Assembly (NCBI GenBank): GCA_030040015.1
Contig: JASHUM010000014.1
Location: 1-47,876, forward strand
DNA length: 47,876 nucleotides
Direction of reading: 5' to 3'
DNA from: Acidimicrobiales bacterium
Lineage (GTDB): Bacteria > Actinomycetota > Acidimicrobiia > Acidimicrobiales > UBA8190
Of this stretch, positions 7,900 through 15,090 are shown in pieces. The notes beneath the pieces were generated by a model. The model saw only the letters and a list, made by a program, of their open reading frames with translations. It searched no databases and was not told where the DNA came from. Within the stretch, counting starts at the first letter, position 1, and each line of letters begins with the position of its first letter. The position numbers were made by a program, and so were the translations under genes.

Positions 7900-9274
7900 G
7901 AGCCCGTCGGCCGCTCCTGGCCAGGGCGCGGAGCCGGGCCAGGGCTTGCTCCGACTCGAGCTCGATCACGTCGTACACGGCGGGCAGGGCACCGGGACCA
8001 TCGGGGGCGTGCAGGGCCCGCCAGGCGCGGTCGCCGGCGCTGCCCGGCGGCGGCGCCTCGGTGGTGAGGAGGACGAGTGGGTTCTCGGGATAGGCGGCGT
8101 GGACCACAGCGGCACGCCCCAGCGCGCTCCACAGTTCCTCGGCCCGGCGCAGCCCGCCCCGGATGGTGCCGAGCGTCCCCGACACGTCGAAGAACCAGCG
8201 CCTTCCCCCGGCGTCGCGTCCGGTCAGGCTCACCTCGACGCCGGCTTCCAGGCGGACCGAGCTGTCCACGTCGCGAAATCCCGCCGCCGCCACGAGCTCG
8301 GCAGCCTGCTCGCGGGCGCTCGATCGCGACCGCTGCTCGCCGTCTTCGGTGCGAAGCACCCGAGCCCGCTCCTCCTCGGCCCTGCGCTCGGCGATGCGGA
8401 CGTAGCGCGACTCGGTGTCGTATCCCACGTACCGCCGTCCTGTGCGCACCGCCGCCACGGCCGTCGTCCCCGACCCGACGAAGGGGTCCAGCACCAGGTC
8501 GCCGCGGTAGGTGTAGAGCTCGATGAGGCGCTGGGGGAGCTCCACCGGGAAGGGAGCGGGGTGCCCGACCCGGGTGGCCCGCTCGGCGGGGATCTCCCAC
8601 ACGTCGGTGGTGGCCTCCATGAACTCGTCTTTCGTGACCGACGGTTCCTGGGGAAGGCCGAGGGCCCGACGGCGCGCCGGTGAGAGGGCCCGGTCGAAGC
8701 GGCCCTTGCTGGCCACCACGACCCGCTCGGTCAGATCGCGCAGCACCGGGTTGGCCGGGCTGCAGAACGAACCCCAGGCGCACGACCCGGTGGCGCCGCG
8801 CGCCTTCACCCACACCACCTCGCCTCGCAACAGCAGTCCGAGGTCGTCCTGGAGGATGCCGATGACGTCGGCCGAGAGCGACCGGTAGGGCTTGCGACCG
8901 AGGTTGGCCACATTGACGGCGATACGCCCGCCGGGCTCGAGCACCCGGCGGCACTCAGCGAAGACGTCGCGCAACATGGCCAGGTACTCGAGGTAGCTGG
9001 CGGGCACGTGTCGTTCCCCGAGAGCCGCTTCGTACTCCTTGCCGGCGAAGTAGGGCGGGGAGGTCACCACCAGCGCCACCGAGGCGTCCTCCACCTCGTC
9101 CATGCGCCTGGCGTCACCGACCACGATCTTGGCTTCGAGGGGCGAGCGGAAGACAGCGTCGTCGTCGCTCAGCTCGGGCCGGGTGAAGCGCCCGTAGAAG
9201 TCGCTGGCGTCGTGCGACTCGCGCCTGCCCACGCCGAAGGTCGACGTCGAGGTGGGGCGGCGGCGCCCGCTCAC
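7889..9274 (-). CDS. Beta-class N4-cytosine/N6-adenine DNA methyltransferase with C-terminal extension
   Basis: A 461-residue protein. Catalytic motif IV TSPPY is at 71-75 and the SAM-binding motif I DPFVGSGTT at 263-271. The order IV before I is the beta class. GDARRMDEV, VNVANLGRKPY, WVKARGATGSCAWGSF and PVELPQRLIELYT fill the usual fold. The methyltransferase core ends near residue 305. The remaining 150 residues form a separate domain (GVEVSL, RRWFFDVSGTLGTI, RGGLRRAEELWSALGRA) that I cannot name; its strand pattern could be a degenerate nuclease-like or target-recognition fold. GTG 9274 is the likely start but an internal start is possible. It sits between core genes as a two-gene cassette with the gene at 6865. 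Confidence 0.9.
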   Translation of the reverse strand: MSGRRRPTSTSTFGVGRRESHDASDFYGRFTRPELSDDDAVFRSPLEAKIVVGDARRMDEVEDASVALVVTSPPYFAGKEYEAALGERHVPASYLEYLAMLRDVFAECRRVLEPGGRIAVNVANLGRKPYRSLSADVIGILQDDLGLLLRGEVVWVKARGATGSCAWGSFCSPANPVLRDLTERVVVASKGRFDRALSPARRRALGLPQEPSVTKDEFMEATTDVWEIPAERATRVGHPAPFPVELPQRLIELYTYRGDLVLDPFVGSGTTAVAAVRTGRRYVGYDTESRYVRIAERRAEEERARVLRTEDGEQRSRSSAREQAAELVAAAGFRDVDSSVRLEAGVEVSLTGRDAGGRRWFFDVSGTLGTIRGGLRRAEELWSALGRAAVVHAAYPENPLVLLTTEAPPPGSAGDRAWRALHAPDGPGALPAVYDVIELESEQALARLRALARSGRRARAR

Positions 9275-9335
9275 GTGCCCGCCCTTGCGCCGCCGAGGGC
9301 GACCGCTCGAATGCTCATGGGATCAATGGATGGCA

Positions 9336-9367
9336 ATGCACCTCTTGGAACGATGCACCTCTTGGAA
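9336..9367. repeat. 17-bp-period tandem repeat upstream of the methyltransferase
   Basis: ATGCACCTCTTGGAA occurs at 9336-9350 and again at 9353-9367, identical over 15 bp with a 2-bp spacer. It lies 62-93 nt upstream of the methyltransferase start, in the divergent region shared with the gene at 9554. Two identical sites less than two helical turns apart are what a dimeric regulator might bind. No controller gene is visible nearby. Confidence 0.65.
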
Positions 9368-9503
9368 TACGACTCCCCTGACCCGGGCCGCAGCCCGTTC
9401 GGGAAACCGTACCCGCCGGGTGTGACCCCCCCGGGGGACCGGTCGATGGGCCCGGCCGAGCGCCCACGGGGACCTCCCTCGTCGGCTCTTTCCGACCGCA
9501 AGA

Positions 9504-9536
9504 GGGGTTCGGGACGGGTGTTCCCGGCCGAACCCC
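9504..9536 (+). promoter_or_regulatory. Leader hairpin in front of the gene at 9554
   Basis: GGGGTTCGG (9504-9512) pairs with CCGAACCCC (9528-9536) around a 15-nt loop. It is preceded by a small GTCGG/CCGAC stem (9481-9496) and followed at once by the GGGAGGAGG ribosome binding site (9539-9547). The placement suggests control of translation or an attenuator, but no known riboswitch family is recognised. Confidence 0.45.
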
Positions 9537-9553
9537 CTGGGAGGAGGTGCGGC

Positions 9554-9955
9554 GTGGCTCCCGTCGCCATACGCAGTCGACGACACCTCAAGGCCGAGAC
9601 CCGGATGCTCCTCTCGTCCCTCGGCGACCACCCCGTCCAGATCGCCTCCCGGCTCGAGGCGCTCGGGGTGAGAGGGATGCATGAGAATTCCCTTCGGTGC
9701 GCCCTGGCCGTGTTCCTCCACTCCGTGCTCGCCGGAGAGCACGGAGTGTCTTCGGTGAGAGTGAAGGACAACGCCGTGGTGGTCAGGACCGGTGGGCATT
9801 GGCCCGGAGGCACTCGCATCTCGCTTCCCGGTCCGCTACGCCGCTTCGTCCAGACCTTCGACGCCCAGCTCCACCCGGCGCTGCTCGGTGGCCCGGCCCG
9901 GACGACCCGGGCCGTCCCGGCCGCGACGGACCCGAAGGCCCAGCTGCCTACCTGA
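9554..9955 (+). CDS. Small hypothetical protein
   Basis: A 133-residue protein starting at a GTG with a strong GGGAGGAGG seven bases upstream. This start is far inside a longer open frame whose upstream part is antisense to the methyltransferase. The core reads MLLSSLGDHPVQIASRLEAL, then LRCALAVFLHSVL, VSSVRV, and a tail LRRFVQTFDAQLHPALL. It is mixed alpha/beta, has no signal peptide or membrane span, and resembles small conserved actinobacterial proteins of unknown function that I cannot name. It is divergent from the methyltransferase and convergent with the thiolase, ending 24 bp from it. A role tied to the restriction-modification-like pair is only a possibility. Confidence 0.7.
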   Translation: MAPVAIRSRRHLKAETRMLLSSLGDHPVQIASRLEALGVRGMHENSLRCALAVFLHSVLAGEHGVSSVRVKDNAVVVRTGGHWPGGTRISLPGPLRRFVQTFDAQLHPALLGGPARTTRAVPAATDPKAQLPT

Positions 9956-9979
9956 ACAGCCCACCCACGAGCCCGGCCG

Positions 9980-11164
9980 TCAGCCGAGCGTGCGCACCGC
10001 CAGCGCGTCCCCCTGGCCACCGCCTCCGCACAGGCAGGCGACACCGAGACCCCCGCCCCGGCGGCCCAGCTCGTGCAACACGGTGAGCGCCAGGCGGGTG
10101 CCGGACATGCCGATGGGGTGGCCGAGGGCGATGGCGCCGCCGTTCACGTTGGTGATCTCCTCGGTGATCCCGAGGTCGCGCATCGACGCGATGCCCACGG
10201 CGGCGAAGGCCTCGTTGATCTCCCAGAGCTGGACGTCGCCAGGCGTCTTGCCGGCTTTGCTGAGGGCGAGGCGCGCTGCGGCGGCGGGTTGCAGGAGGAG
10301 CGAGGCGTTGGGCCCGGCCACCTGCCCGTAGCTCACCACCTCGCCGAGCGCGTCGACGCCGAGGGACTCGGCCTTGGCTCGGGAGGTGACGATGACGGCG
10401 GCGCCTCCGTCGGAGATCTGGCTGGCGTTGCCTGCGGTGATGGTGCCCGACGCATCGAAGGCGGGCTTGAGCGACCCCAGGGACTCGGCGGTGGTGCCGG
10501 GCCGCACACCTTCGTCGGTGTCCACCACCACTGGTTCGCCCTTGCGCTGGGGGACCGACACGGCGACGATCTCCTCGGCCAGTCGACCCTCCTTGATGGC
10601 GGCGGCCGCCCTCTCGTGGCTGAGCGCCGAGAAGGCGTCTTGCTCCTGCCGGGTCACCCCCGCTTCCTTGTTGTAGCGCTCGGTTCCCAGTCCCATGGCG
10701 CAGTGGTCGAACTGGCACCACAGGCCGTCGTACATCATCGAGTCCACGAGGGTGCCGTCCCCGAGGCGGTACCCGGCGCGGGCGTCGGGGAGCAGGTGTG
10801 GCGCCTTCGTCATCGACTCCATACCGCCGGCCACGACCACTTCGGCCTCGCCCGACTGGATGAGCAAGTCGGCCAAGTAGATGGAGTTGAGCCCCGACAG
10901 GCACACCTTGTTGACGGTGGTGGCGGGCACCGTCATCGGGATGCCTGCCTTGACCGCGGCCTGACGGGCGGTGATCTGGCCCTGGCCGGCTTGGAGGACC
11001 TGGCCCATGAAGACGTAGTCGACGGCGTCGGGCGACAGCCCGGCGCGCTCCAGGGCTGCGGTGATGGCCAGAGCGCCGAGGTCCATGGCGCTGAAACCGG
11101 CGAACGCCCCCGACAACTTGCCGATGGGAGTGCGAGCGCCTGCGACGATGACCGAACCGGGCAT
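9980..11164 (-). CDS. Acetyl-CoA C-acetyltransferase (thiolase)
   Basis: A 394-residue thiolase that condenses two acetyl-CoA to acetoacetyl-CoA, or runs in reverse. The nucleophilic Cys is C88 in NKVCLSG. NEAFAAV, GGAIALGHPIGMSGTR (catalytic His) and CLCGGGGQGDA (second Cys) are all intact. The length is normal. I start it at ATG 11164, where GGAGG lies upstream and the family begins MPGSVIVAGARTP; the longer frame adds 24 residues of no resemblance. It is divergent from ccr with about 110 bp between them. In this setting it would supply the first step of the ethylmalonyl-CoA pathway, followed by the 3-hydroxybutyryl-CoA dehydrogenase at 28338. A PHB or fatty-acid degradation role cannot be excluded. 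Confidence 0.93.
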   Translation of the reverse strand: MPGSVIVAGARTPIGKLSGAFAGFSAMDLGALAITAALERAGLSPDAVDYVFMGQVLQAGQGQITARQAAVKAGIPMTVPATTVNKVCLSGLNSIYLADLLIQSGEAEVVVAGGMESMTKAPHLLPDARAGYRLGDGTLVDSMMYDGLWCQFDHCAMGLGTERYNKEAGVTRQEQDAFSALSHERAAAAIKEGRLAEEIVAVSVPQRKGEPVVVDTDEGVRPGTTAESLGSLKPAFDASGTITAGNASQISDGGAAVIVTSRAKAESLGVDALGEVVSYGQVAGPNASLLLQPAAAARLALSKAGKTPGDVQLWEINEAFAAVGIASMRDLGITEEITNVNGGAIALGHPIGMSGTRLALTVLHELGRRGGGLGVACLCGGGGQGDALAVRTLG

Positions 11165-11274
11165 GGAGGGAACCTCCGACAAGGTCTGCGACGGCCCGAC
11201 GGGCTGCCTGGTGCCGTGCATTCTACGGGTAGCCACGGAGGGTGGCGCAGGTCGCCGAGGTATGGTGCTGCGCC

Positions 11275-12612
11275 ATGCAGGCGTTCCGAGAGGCCATCTT
11301 GTCCGGGGCGAGCGGCGAGGAGCTGGCTGGCGTCCCCTTGCCCCAGTCCTACCGGGCGGCCTTCGTCCGGCGTGACGAGGCGGACATGTTCGCCGGCGTC
11401 GATTCGGCCGACAAGGACCCTCGCAAGTCCCTGCACGTGGAGGAAGTGCCCGTCCCCGAGATGGCTCCCGACGAGGCGTACGTGGCCGTCATGGCCGGAG
11501 CCATCAACTTCAACACGGTCTGGACGGCGATCTTCGAGCCCCTACCCACCTTCGCCTTCCTCGACCGGCTGGGCAAGGAGAGCAAGTGGGGCGCCCGACA
11601 CGCCCTCGACTACCACGTGGTGGGCTCCGACGCCTCGGGCGTGGTCATCGGAGTGGGCTCGGCCGTCCGGAACTGGAAGCCCGGAGACCGCGTCACCATC
11701 CACTGCAACTACGTCGACGACCAGGATCCTTCCGCCCACGACGATTCCATGCTGGCGTCCAACCAGCGCATCTGGGGCTTCGAGTCGAACTTCGGCGGAC
11801 TGGCCGACCTGACGCTGGTGAAGGCCAACCAGCTCATGCCGAAGCCCACCCACCTCAGCTGGGAGGAGGCGGCGGTCAACGCCCTGTGCAACTCGACCGC
11901 CTACCGCATGCTGGTGTCGCGCCACGGGGCGGCCATGAAGCAGGGAGACCGGGTGCTGGTGTGGGGAGCCTCGGGTGGGCTCGGGGGCTACGCCGTGCAG
12001 CACGTCCTGAACGGCGGGGGCGTCCCGGTGGGCGTGGTGTCGAGCCCCGAGAAGGCCAAGCTCCTGAACGAGCTCGGCGTCGAGGCGGTCATCGACCGCA
12101 GAGCGGCCGGGTACCGGTTCTGGTCGGACGAGCACACTCAGGACGAGGCCGAGTGGCGACGCTTCGGCAAGGACGTGCGCGGTCTCGTCGGTGACGACCC
12201 CGACATCGTCTTCGAGCACCCCGGGCGCCAGACCATGGGGGCCTCGGTGTTCGCCTGTAAGCGGGGTGGCACGGTGGTCACCTGTGCGGCGACCTCGGGC
12301 TACATGATCGAGTACGACAACCGCCACCTGTGGATGAAGCTCAAGACCATCAAGGGCTCGCACTTCGCCAACTACCGCGAAGCGTGGGACGCCAACCAGC
12401 TCATCTGTGACGGGCGGGTCGTGCCCACCATGTCGATGGTGTTCCCGCTCGAGGAGGTGGGGGAGGCCGCCTTCCAGGTGCACCGCAACCTGCACGAGGG
12501 GAAGATCGCCGTGCTGGCGCTGGCCCCGGAAGAGGGACTGGGCATCGACGACCCGGAACTGCGGGCCCGGGTGGGCGAGAGCCGCATCACCTCGTTCCGC
12601 AGACACGCATGA
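11275..12612 (+). CDS. ccr: Crotonyl-CoA carboxylase/reductase
   Basis: A 445-residue medium-chain dehydrogenase/reductase. It carboxylates crotonyl-CoA with CO2 and NADPH to ethylmalonyl-CoA, the signature step of the ethylmalonyl-CoA pathway. The NADPH loop is WGASGGLGGYA (230-240). The CO2-pocket residues known for the family are visible: N80 in INFNTVW, F169-E170 in WGFESNFG and a His near 363 in IKGSHFANY. This separates it from plain crotonyl-CoA reductases. DYHVVGSDASGVV and the long DDQDPSAHDD insert are family features. ATG 11275 is used. Its stop overlaps the mce start in ATGA, so the two are coupled. It can also feed ethylmalonyl-CoA to polyketide synthesis. Confidence 0.95.
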   Translation: MQAFREAILSGASGEELAGVPLPQSYRAAFVRRDEADMFAGVDSADKDPRKSLHVEEVPVPEMAPDEAYVAVMAGAINFNTVWTAIFEPLPTFAFLDRLGKESKWGARHALDYHVVGSDASGVVIGVGSAVRNWKPGDRVTIHCNYVDDQDPSAHDDSMLASNQRIWGFESNFGGLADLTLVKANQLMPKPTHLSWEEAAVNALCNSTAYRMLVSRHGAAMKQGDRVLVWGASGGLGGYAVQHVLNGGGVPVGVVSSPEKAKLLNELGVEAVIDRRAAGYRFWSDEHTQDEAEWRRFGKDVRGLVGDDPDIVFEHPGRQTMGASVFACKRGGTVVTCAATSGYMIEYDNRHLWMKLKTIKGSHFANYREAWDANQLICDGRVVPTMSMVFPLEEVGEAAFQVHRNLHEGKIAVLALAPEEGLGIDDPELRARVGESRITSFRRHA

Positions 12613-13037
12613 GCCCGGAGCACACCGCCGGCTCCGGGCTGCTCACCGAGATCGACCACGTCGCCATCGCCGTGGCCGACCTCGATGCCGCCGTCGACTA
12701 CTACCGCCGCAGCTTCGGAGCTGAAGTGACCCACCGGGAGCGGGTGGAGTCCGACGGGGTCGAGGAGGCCCTCATCGCTGTGGCTCAGTCCTACATCCAG
12801 CTCGTGAGCCCCACCCGTCCGGACTCACCGGTGGCCGCATTCCTGGAGCGCCGGGGAGAGGGGCTTCACCACGTCGGGTACCGGGTCGCCGACTGCGCCG
12901 AGGCTCTGCAAGCCGTGCGCGATGCCGGTGGCCGGCTCATCGACGAGGCGCCCCGCCCCGGCTCGAGAGGAACGACCGTGGCCTTCGTGCACCCGAAGGG
13001 TGCACTGGGGACACTGATCGAGCTCGTCCAGGAATGA
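12609..13037 (+). CDS. mce: Methylmalonyl/ethylmalonyl-CoA epimerase
   Basis: A 142-residue VOC-fold epimerase. It interconverts the C2 epimers of methylmalonyl-CoA and probably ethylmalonyl-CoA between the carboxylase and mutase steps. Metal ligands are in place: H17 in IDHVAIAV, a His in GLHHVGYRV (87-88) and E138 in GTLIELVQ. AFVHPKGALGTLIEL is the typical tail. The ATG overlaps the ccr stop (ATGA, 4 nt). This tight pairing with ccr argues that ethylmalonyl-CoA is a real substrate. It is tail-to-tail with the secreted repeat protein at 13058, about 20 bp apart. Confidence 0.92.
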   Translation: MSPEHTAGSGLLTEIDHVAIAVADLDAAVDYYRRSFGAEVTHRERVESDGVEEALIAVAQSYIQLVSPTRPDSPVAAFLERRGEGLHHVGYRVADCAEALQAVRDAGGRLIDEAPRPGSRGTTVAFVHPKGALGTLIELVQE

Positions 13038-13057
13038 GGCCGTCGGTTTCGGCGGGG

Positions 13058-14263
13058 TCAGTGCCTCGGGCCGCCCCCTGGACCTGATGGCCCCGGGCCC
13101 CCGCCGCCTCCGCCCGCGCCCGGACCGGGACCGGGCTGGCCCGGGTGCCCCCCGAAGTCGCCCGTCGTGGTGGGCGAACCCGGGCCCCCGGAAACTTCGG
13201 CGTCTGGTGCGGATCCAGGCGATCCCTTCCCGCCCGGGCCGGCGCACGGGTTGGTCGAGCCGGCCGGCGCGATGAACACGGAGGTGGCGGTGAACGTGCC
13301 GTTGGTCTCCGTGCCCTTGGCGGTGATGTGGTCACCGGGCTGCACGTCGTTCAACGTGGCCTGCCCCGACGGGTCGCTGTAGGTGGTGGTGTCGGTCACG
13401 TCGATCGTGGTCGTCGAGCCGTTCTGTTGCCCGGGGGGGTCGGAACCGTTCTGCCAGCCGGGATCGCCGCTTCGTGCGTCGATGAGGGTGATGGTGTCAT
13501 CGGTGGTGGACACCGACTGGACCGCGCCGGACACCTCGGTGGGCGAGGTGGTCGTGGAGGACGTCGTGGCGCCGGGCGGGGTCCACGTGGGCGCGTTGTT
13601 GGTCGTCGCCGAGGTGTAGTTGCTCGCCGTCGGCCAGTTGCCCAGGATGTGCACCGAAATGGCGTCGAGGGCGCCGGTCACGGTCGGGTCAGGCGTGCCG
13701 ACCACCAACACGCGCTCGTTCGGGGACACGCCGGAGACGGTGGATCCGTCCTGCGTGTAGGTCGTCGACCCCGACGTGATGACGTCGACGGTGTGGGTTC
13801 CCCACGTCTGGAGGGTGAAGCCGGTCCCGGTCAGGCCCTGGACCGTGCCCGTGACCCGCTCGACGAGGATCACCACCCGCTTGGCGGTGACCGTGAAGGC
13901 GCTCGGGGCCGGCCCGGTCGTGCGACTCCCCGGGACGGGGACGACGAGCACGTCCTCGTTGGTGGTGACCCCGGTCGGGGTGAGCGTGGTGCCGGGCTCC
14001 GAGTACGTCGTCGACCCGGTGGTGTCGACGGTGGCGGTGCGGTCGTGGCGAAGGCCCAGGACGAAGCTGTTCGCCGAGGTGGACTGCACCACGCCGGACA
14101 GCCCGTAGCGGTGGTGGTGCCCAGGGGTGAAGGCGCCCGCCGCCGAGGCGACGCCCGCTCCACCGAGCACGAGCCCGCCGGCGACGCCCGTCGCCGCCAG
14201 GCCCTTCACCAGCCGTCTGCTCGGACGAGCAGCTCGGAATCGTTCGATTGATTGACGGATCAC
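13058..14263 (-). CDS. Secreted DUF5666-like repeat protein
   Basis: A 401-residue exported protein. The GTG at 14263 is chosen because GGGAGG sits 9 nt upstream and the next residues are a basic n-region. A hydrophobic core (LAATGVAGGLVLGGAGVASAAGA) ends in a signal-peptidase-like ASA/AAG. At least three beta repeats follow, each of the form (S/T)G-V-V-Q-S...TTTYSDP...V.PGD.V.V (starting near 'GLSGVVQS', 'VTGTVQGL' and 'VSGAVQSV'), which resembles DUF5666. The last 70 residues are Gly/Pro-rich and end GGGPRH. A promoter matching that of the divergent sigma factor lies about 100 nt upstream, so it is a likely target of that sigma factor. Function unknown; a cell-wall or surface role is likely. 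Confidence 0.82.
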   Translation of the reverse strand: MIRQSIERFRAARPSRRLVKGLAATGVAGGLVLGGAGVASAAGAFTPGHHHRYGLSGVVQSTSANSFVLGLRHDRTATVDTTGSTTYSEPGTTLTPTGVTTNEDVLVVPVPGSRTTGPAPSAFTVTAKRVVILVERVTGTVQGLTGTGFTLQTWGTHTVDVITSGSTTYTQDGSTVSGVSPNERVLVVGTPDPTVTGALDAISVHILGNWPTASNYTSATTNNAPTWTPPGATTSSTTTSPTEVSGAVQSVSTTDDTITLIDARSGDPGWQNGSDPPGQQNGSTTTIDVTDTTTYSDPSGQATLNDVQPGDHITAKGTETNGTFTATSVFIAPAGSTNPCAGPGGKGSPGSAPDAEVSGGPGSPTTTGDFGGHPGQPGPGPGAGGGGGGPGPSGPGGGPRH

Positions 14264-14362
14264 TGGCGTTGCCTCCCGTTGCCGATCGGTCCCCAGGCCT
14301 TTTCTTCCTTCAGACCCCGCCATGAGGCCCCGGGCGCGGGTGATGGTCCTTTCACCGGGGTA

Positions 14363-14389
14363 CATCGCACCGGCGCCAGCCGTGTCACA
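14363..14389 (-). promoter_or_regulatory. ECF-type promoter of the secreted repeat protein
   Basis: On the minus strand TGTGAC (14389-14384) and CGATG (14367-14363) are separated by exactly 16 nt. The same two boxes and spacing occur in front of the divergent sigma gene. The leader to the GTG at 14263 would be about 90 nt. Confidence 0.65.
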
Positions 14390-14491
14390 GGATTTCTCGC
14401 CTCGAGGCCCCGTGACGGGGCCTCGACCAGGCTCAGCCGGGGTTCCAGGGAGGAAGCCGGTGAAGTTCGCCGGGAATCGGTCGAAGAATTG

Positions 14492-14518
14492 TGTGACAAG
14501 CGGTCCGGTCCTGCGATG
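14492..14518 (+). promoter_or_regulatory. ECF-type promoter of the sigma factor gene (autoregulation)
   Basis: TGTGAC (14492-14497), a 16-nt spacer and CGATG (14514-14518) lie just before the ribosome binding site GAGGA (14525-14528 region) and the ATG at 14533. Box sequence and spacing match the promoter at 14363-14389 exactly, while the spacers differ. The short leader is normal for actinobacteria. Confidence 0.65.
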
Positions 14519-14532
14519 CCCTAGAGGATGCG

Positions 14533-15090
14533 ATGGACGAGAACGCCAGCCAGGCGAAGCTGGTCGAGGCGGCACGAAGCGGGGATGTGGTGGCCTGGGA
14601 GGCCCTCTACCGCTCCGTGTACCCGCGGCTGCGGGCTTACGTCGTCCGTCGCGCCGGGCCGGCCGAGGCGGAGGACCTGGTCAACGAGACCATGGCCCGG
14701 GCGATCAGGGGCGTGGGTCGCTTCCGCCTCGGACCGGCCGGCTTCGACGGTTGGGTGTTCGGGATCGCCCGTCACGTCGTCGCCGACCACCACCGCGGCG
14801 TGGCTCGCTCGGGGCGCACCGTGGAGGCTGCCTCACAGGATGCCGTCGTCGCCGTGCATCCGGCACCGGAGGACTCGGCCATGACGGGCGTGGAGCACAT
14901 GCAGGTGCGCGCCGCCTTCGAACGCCTCGGTCCCAAAGAGCGCGAGTTGCTCGAACTGCGCGTCGTCGCCGGCTTGAGCACCGAGCAGGTGGCCGACGTG
15001 CTGGGCAAGCGTCCCGGAGCGGTACGGACCGCCCAGTCGCGCGCTCTCGAGCACCTTCGGCGCATCGTCACGGAGGGCCTCGATGCCTGA
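14533..15090 (+). CDS. ECF-family RNA polymerase sigma factor
   Basis: A 185-residue sigma-70 of the extracytoplasmic-function group. Region 2 spans about 20-88 (WEALYRSVYPRLRAYVVRRAG, DLVNETMARAI, GWVFGIARHVVADHHR). Region 4 spans about 125-180 (LGPKERELLELRVVAGLSTEQVADVLGKRPGAVRTAQSRALEHLRR), with its recognition helix at the end. There is no region 1 or 3. The downstream gene overlaps its stop by 8 nt and encodes a membrane protein that could hold it inactive. The promoter motif in front matches one in front of the divergent secreted protein, so it probably controls itself and that gene. The signal is unknown. Confidence 0.92.
   Translation: MDENASQAKLVEAARSGDVVAWEALYRSVYPRLRAYVVRRAGPAEAEDLVNETMARAIRGVGRFRLGPAGFDGWVFGIARHVVADHHRGVARSGRTVEAASQDAVVAVHPAPEDSAMTGVEHMQVRAAFERLGPKERELLELRVVAGLSTEQVADVLGKRPGAVRTAQSRALEHLRRIVTEGLDA

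Noticed and set aside
9271-9553. Minus-strand open frames in front of the methyltransferase
   Set aside because: They have no start signal or similarity. The region is better read as a divergent promoter area with a repeat and leader hairpin.
10073-11812. Long open frame antisense to the thiolase and running into ccr
   Set aside because: High-GC codon bias opens antisense frames. Its residues are Gly/Arg/His-rich with no domain, and both real genes here have full motifs.
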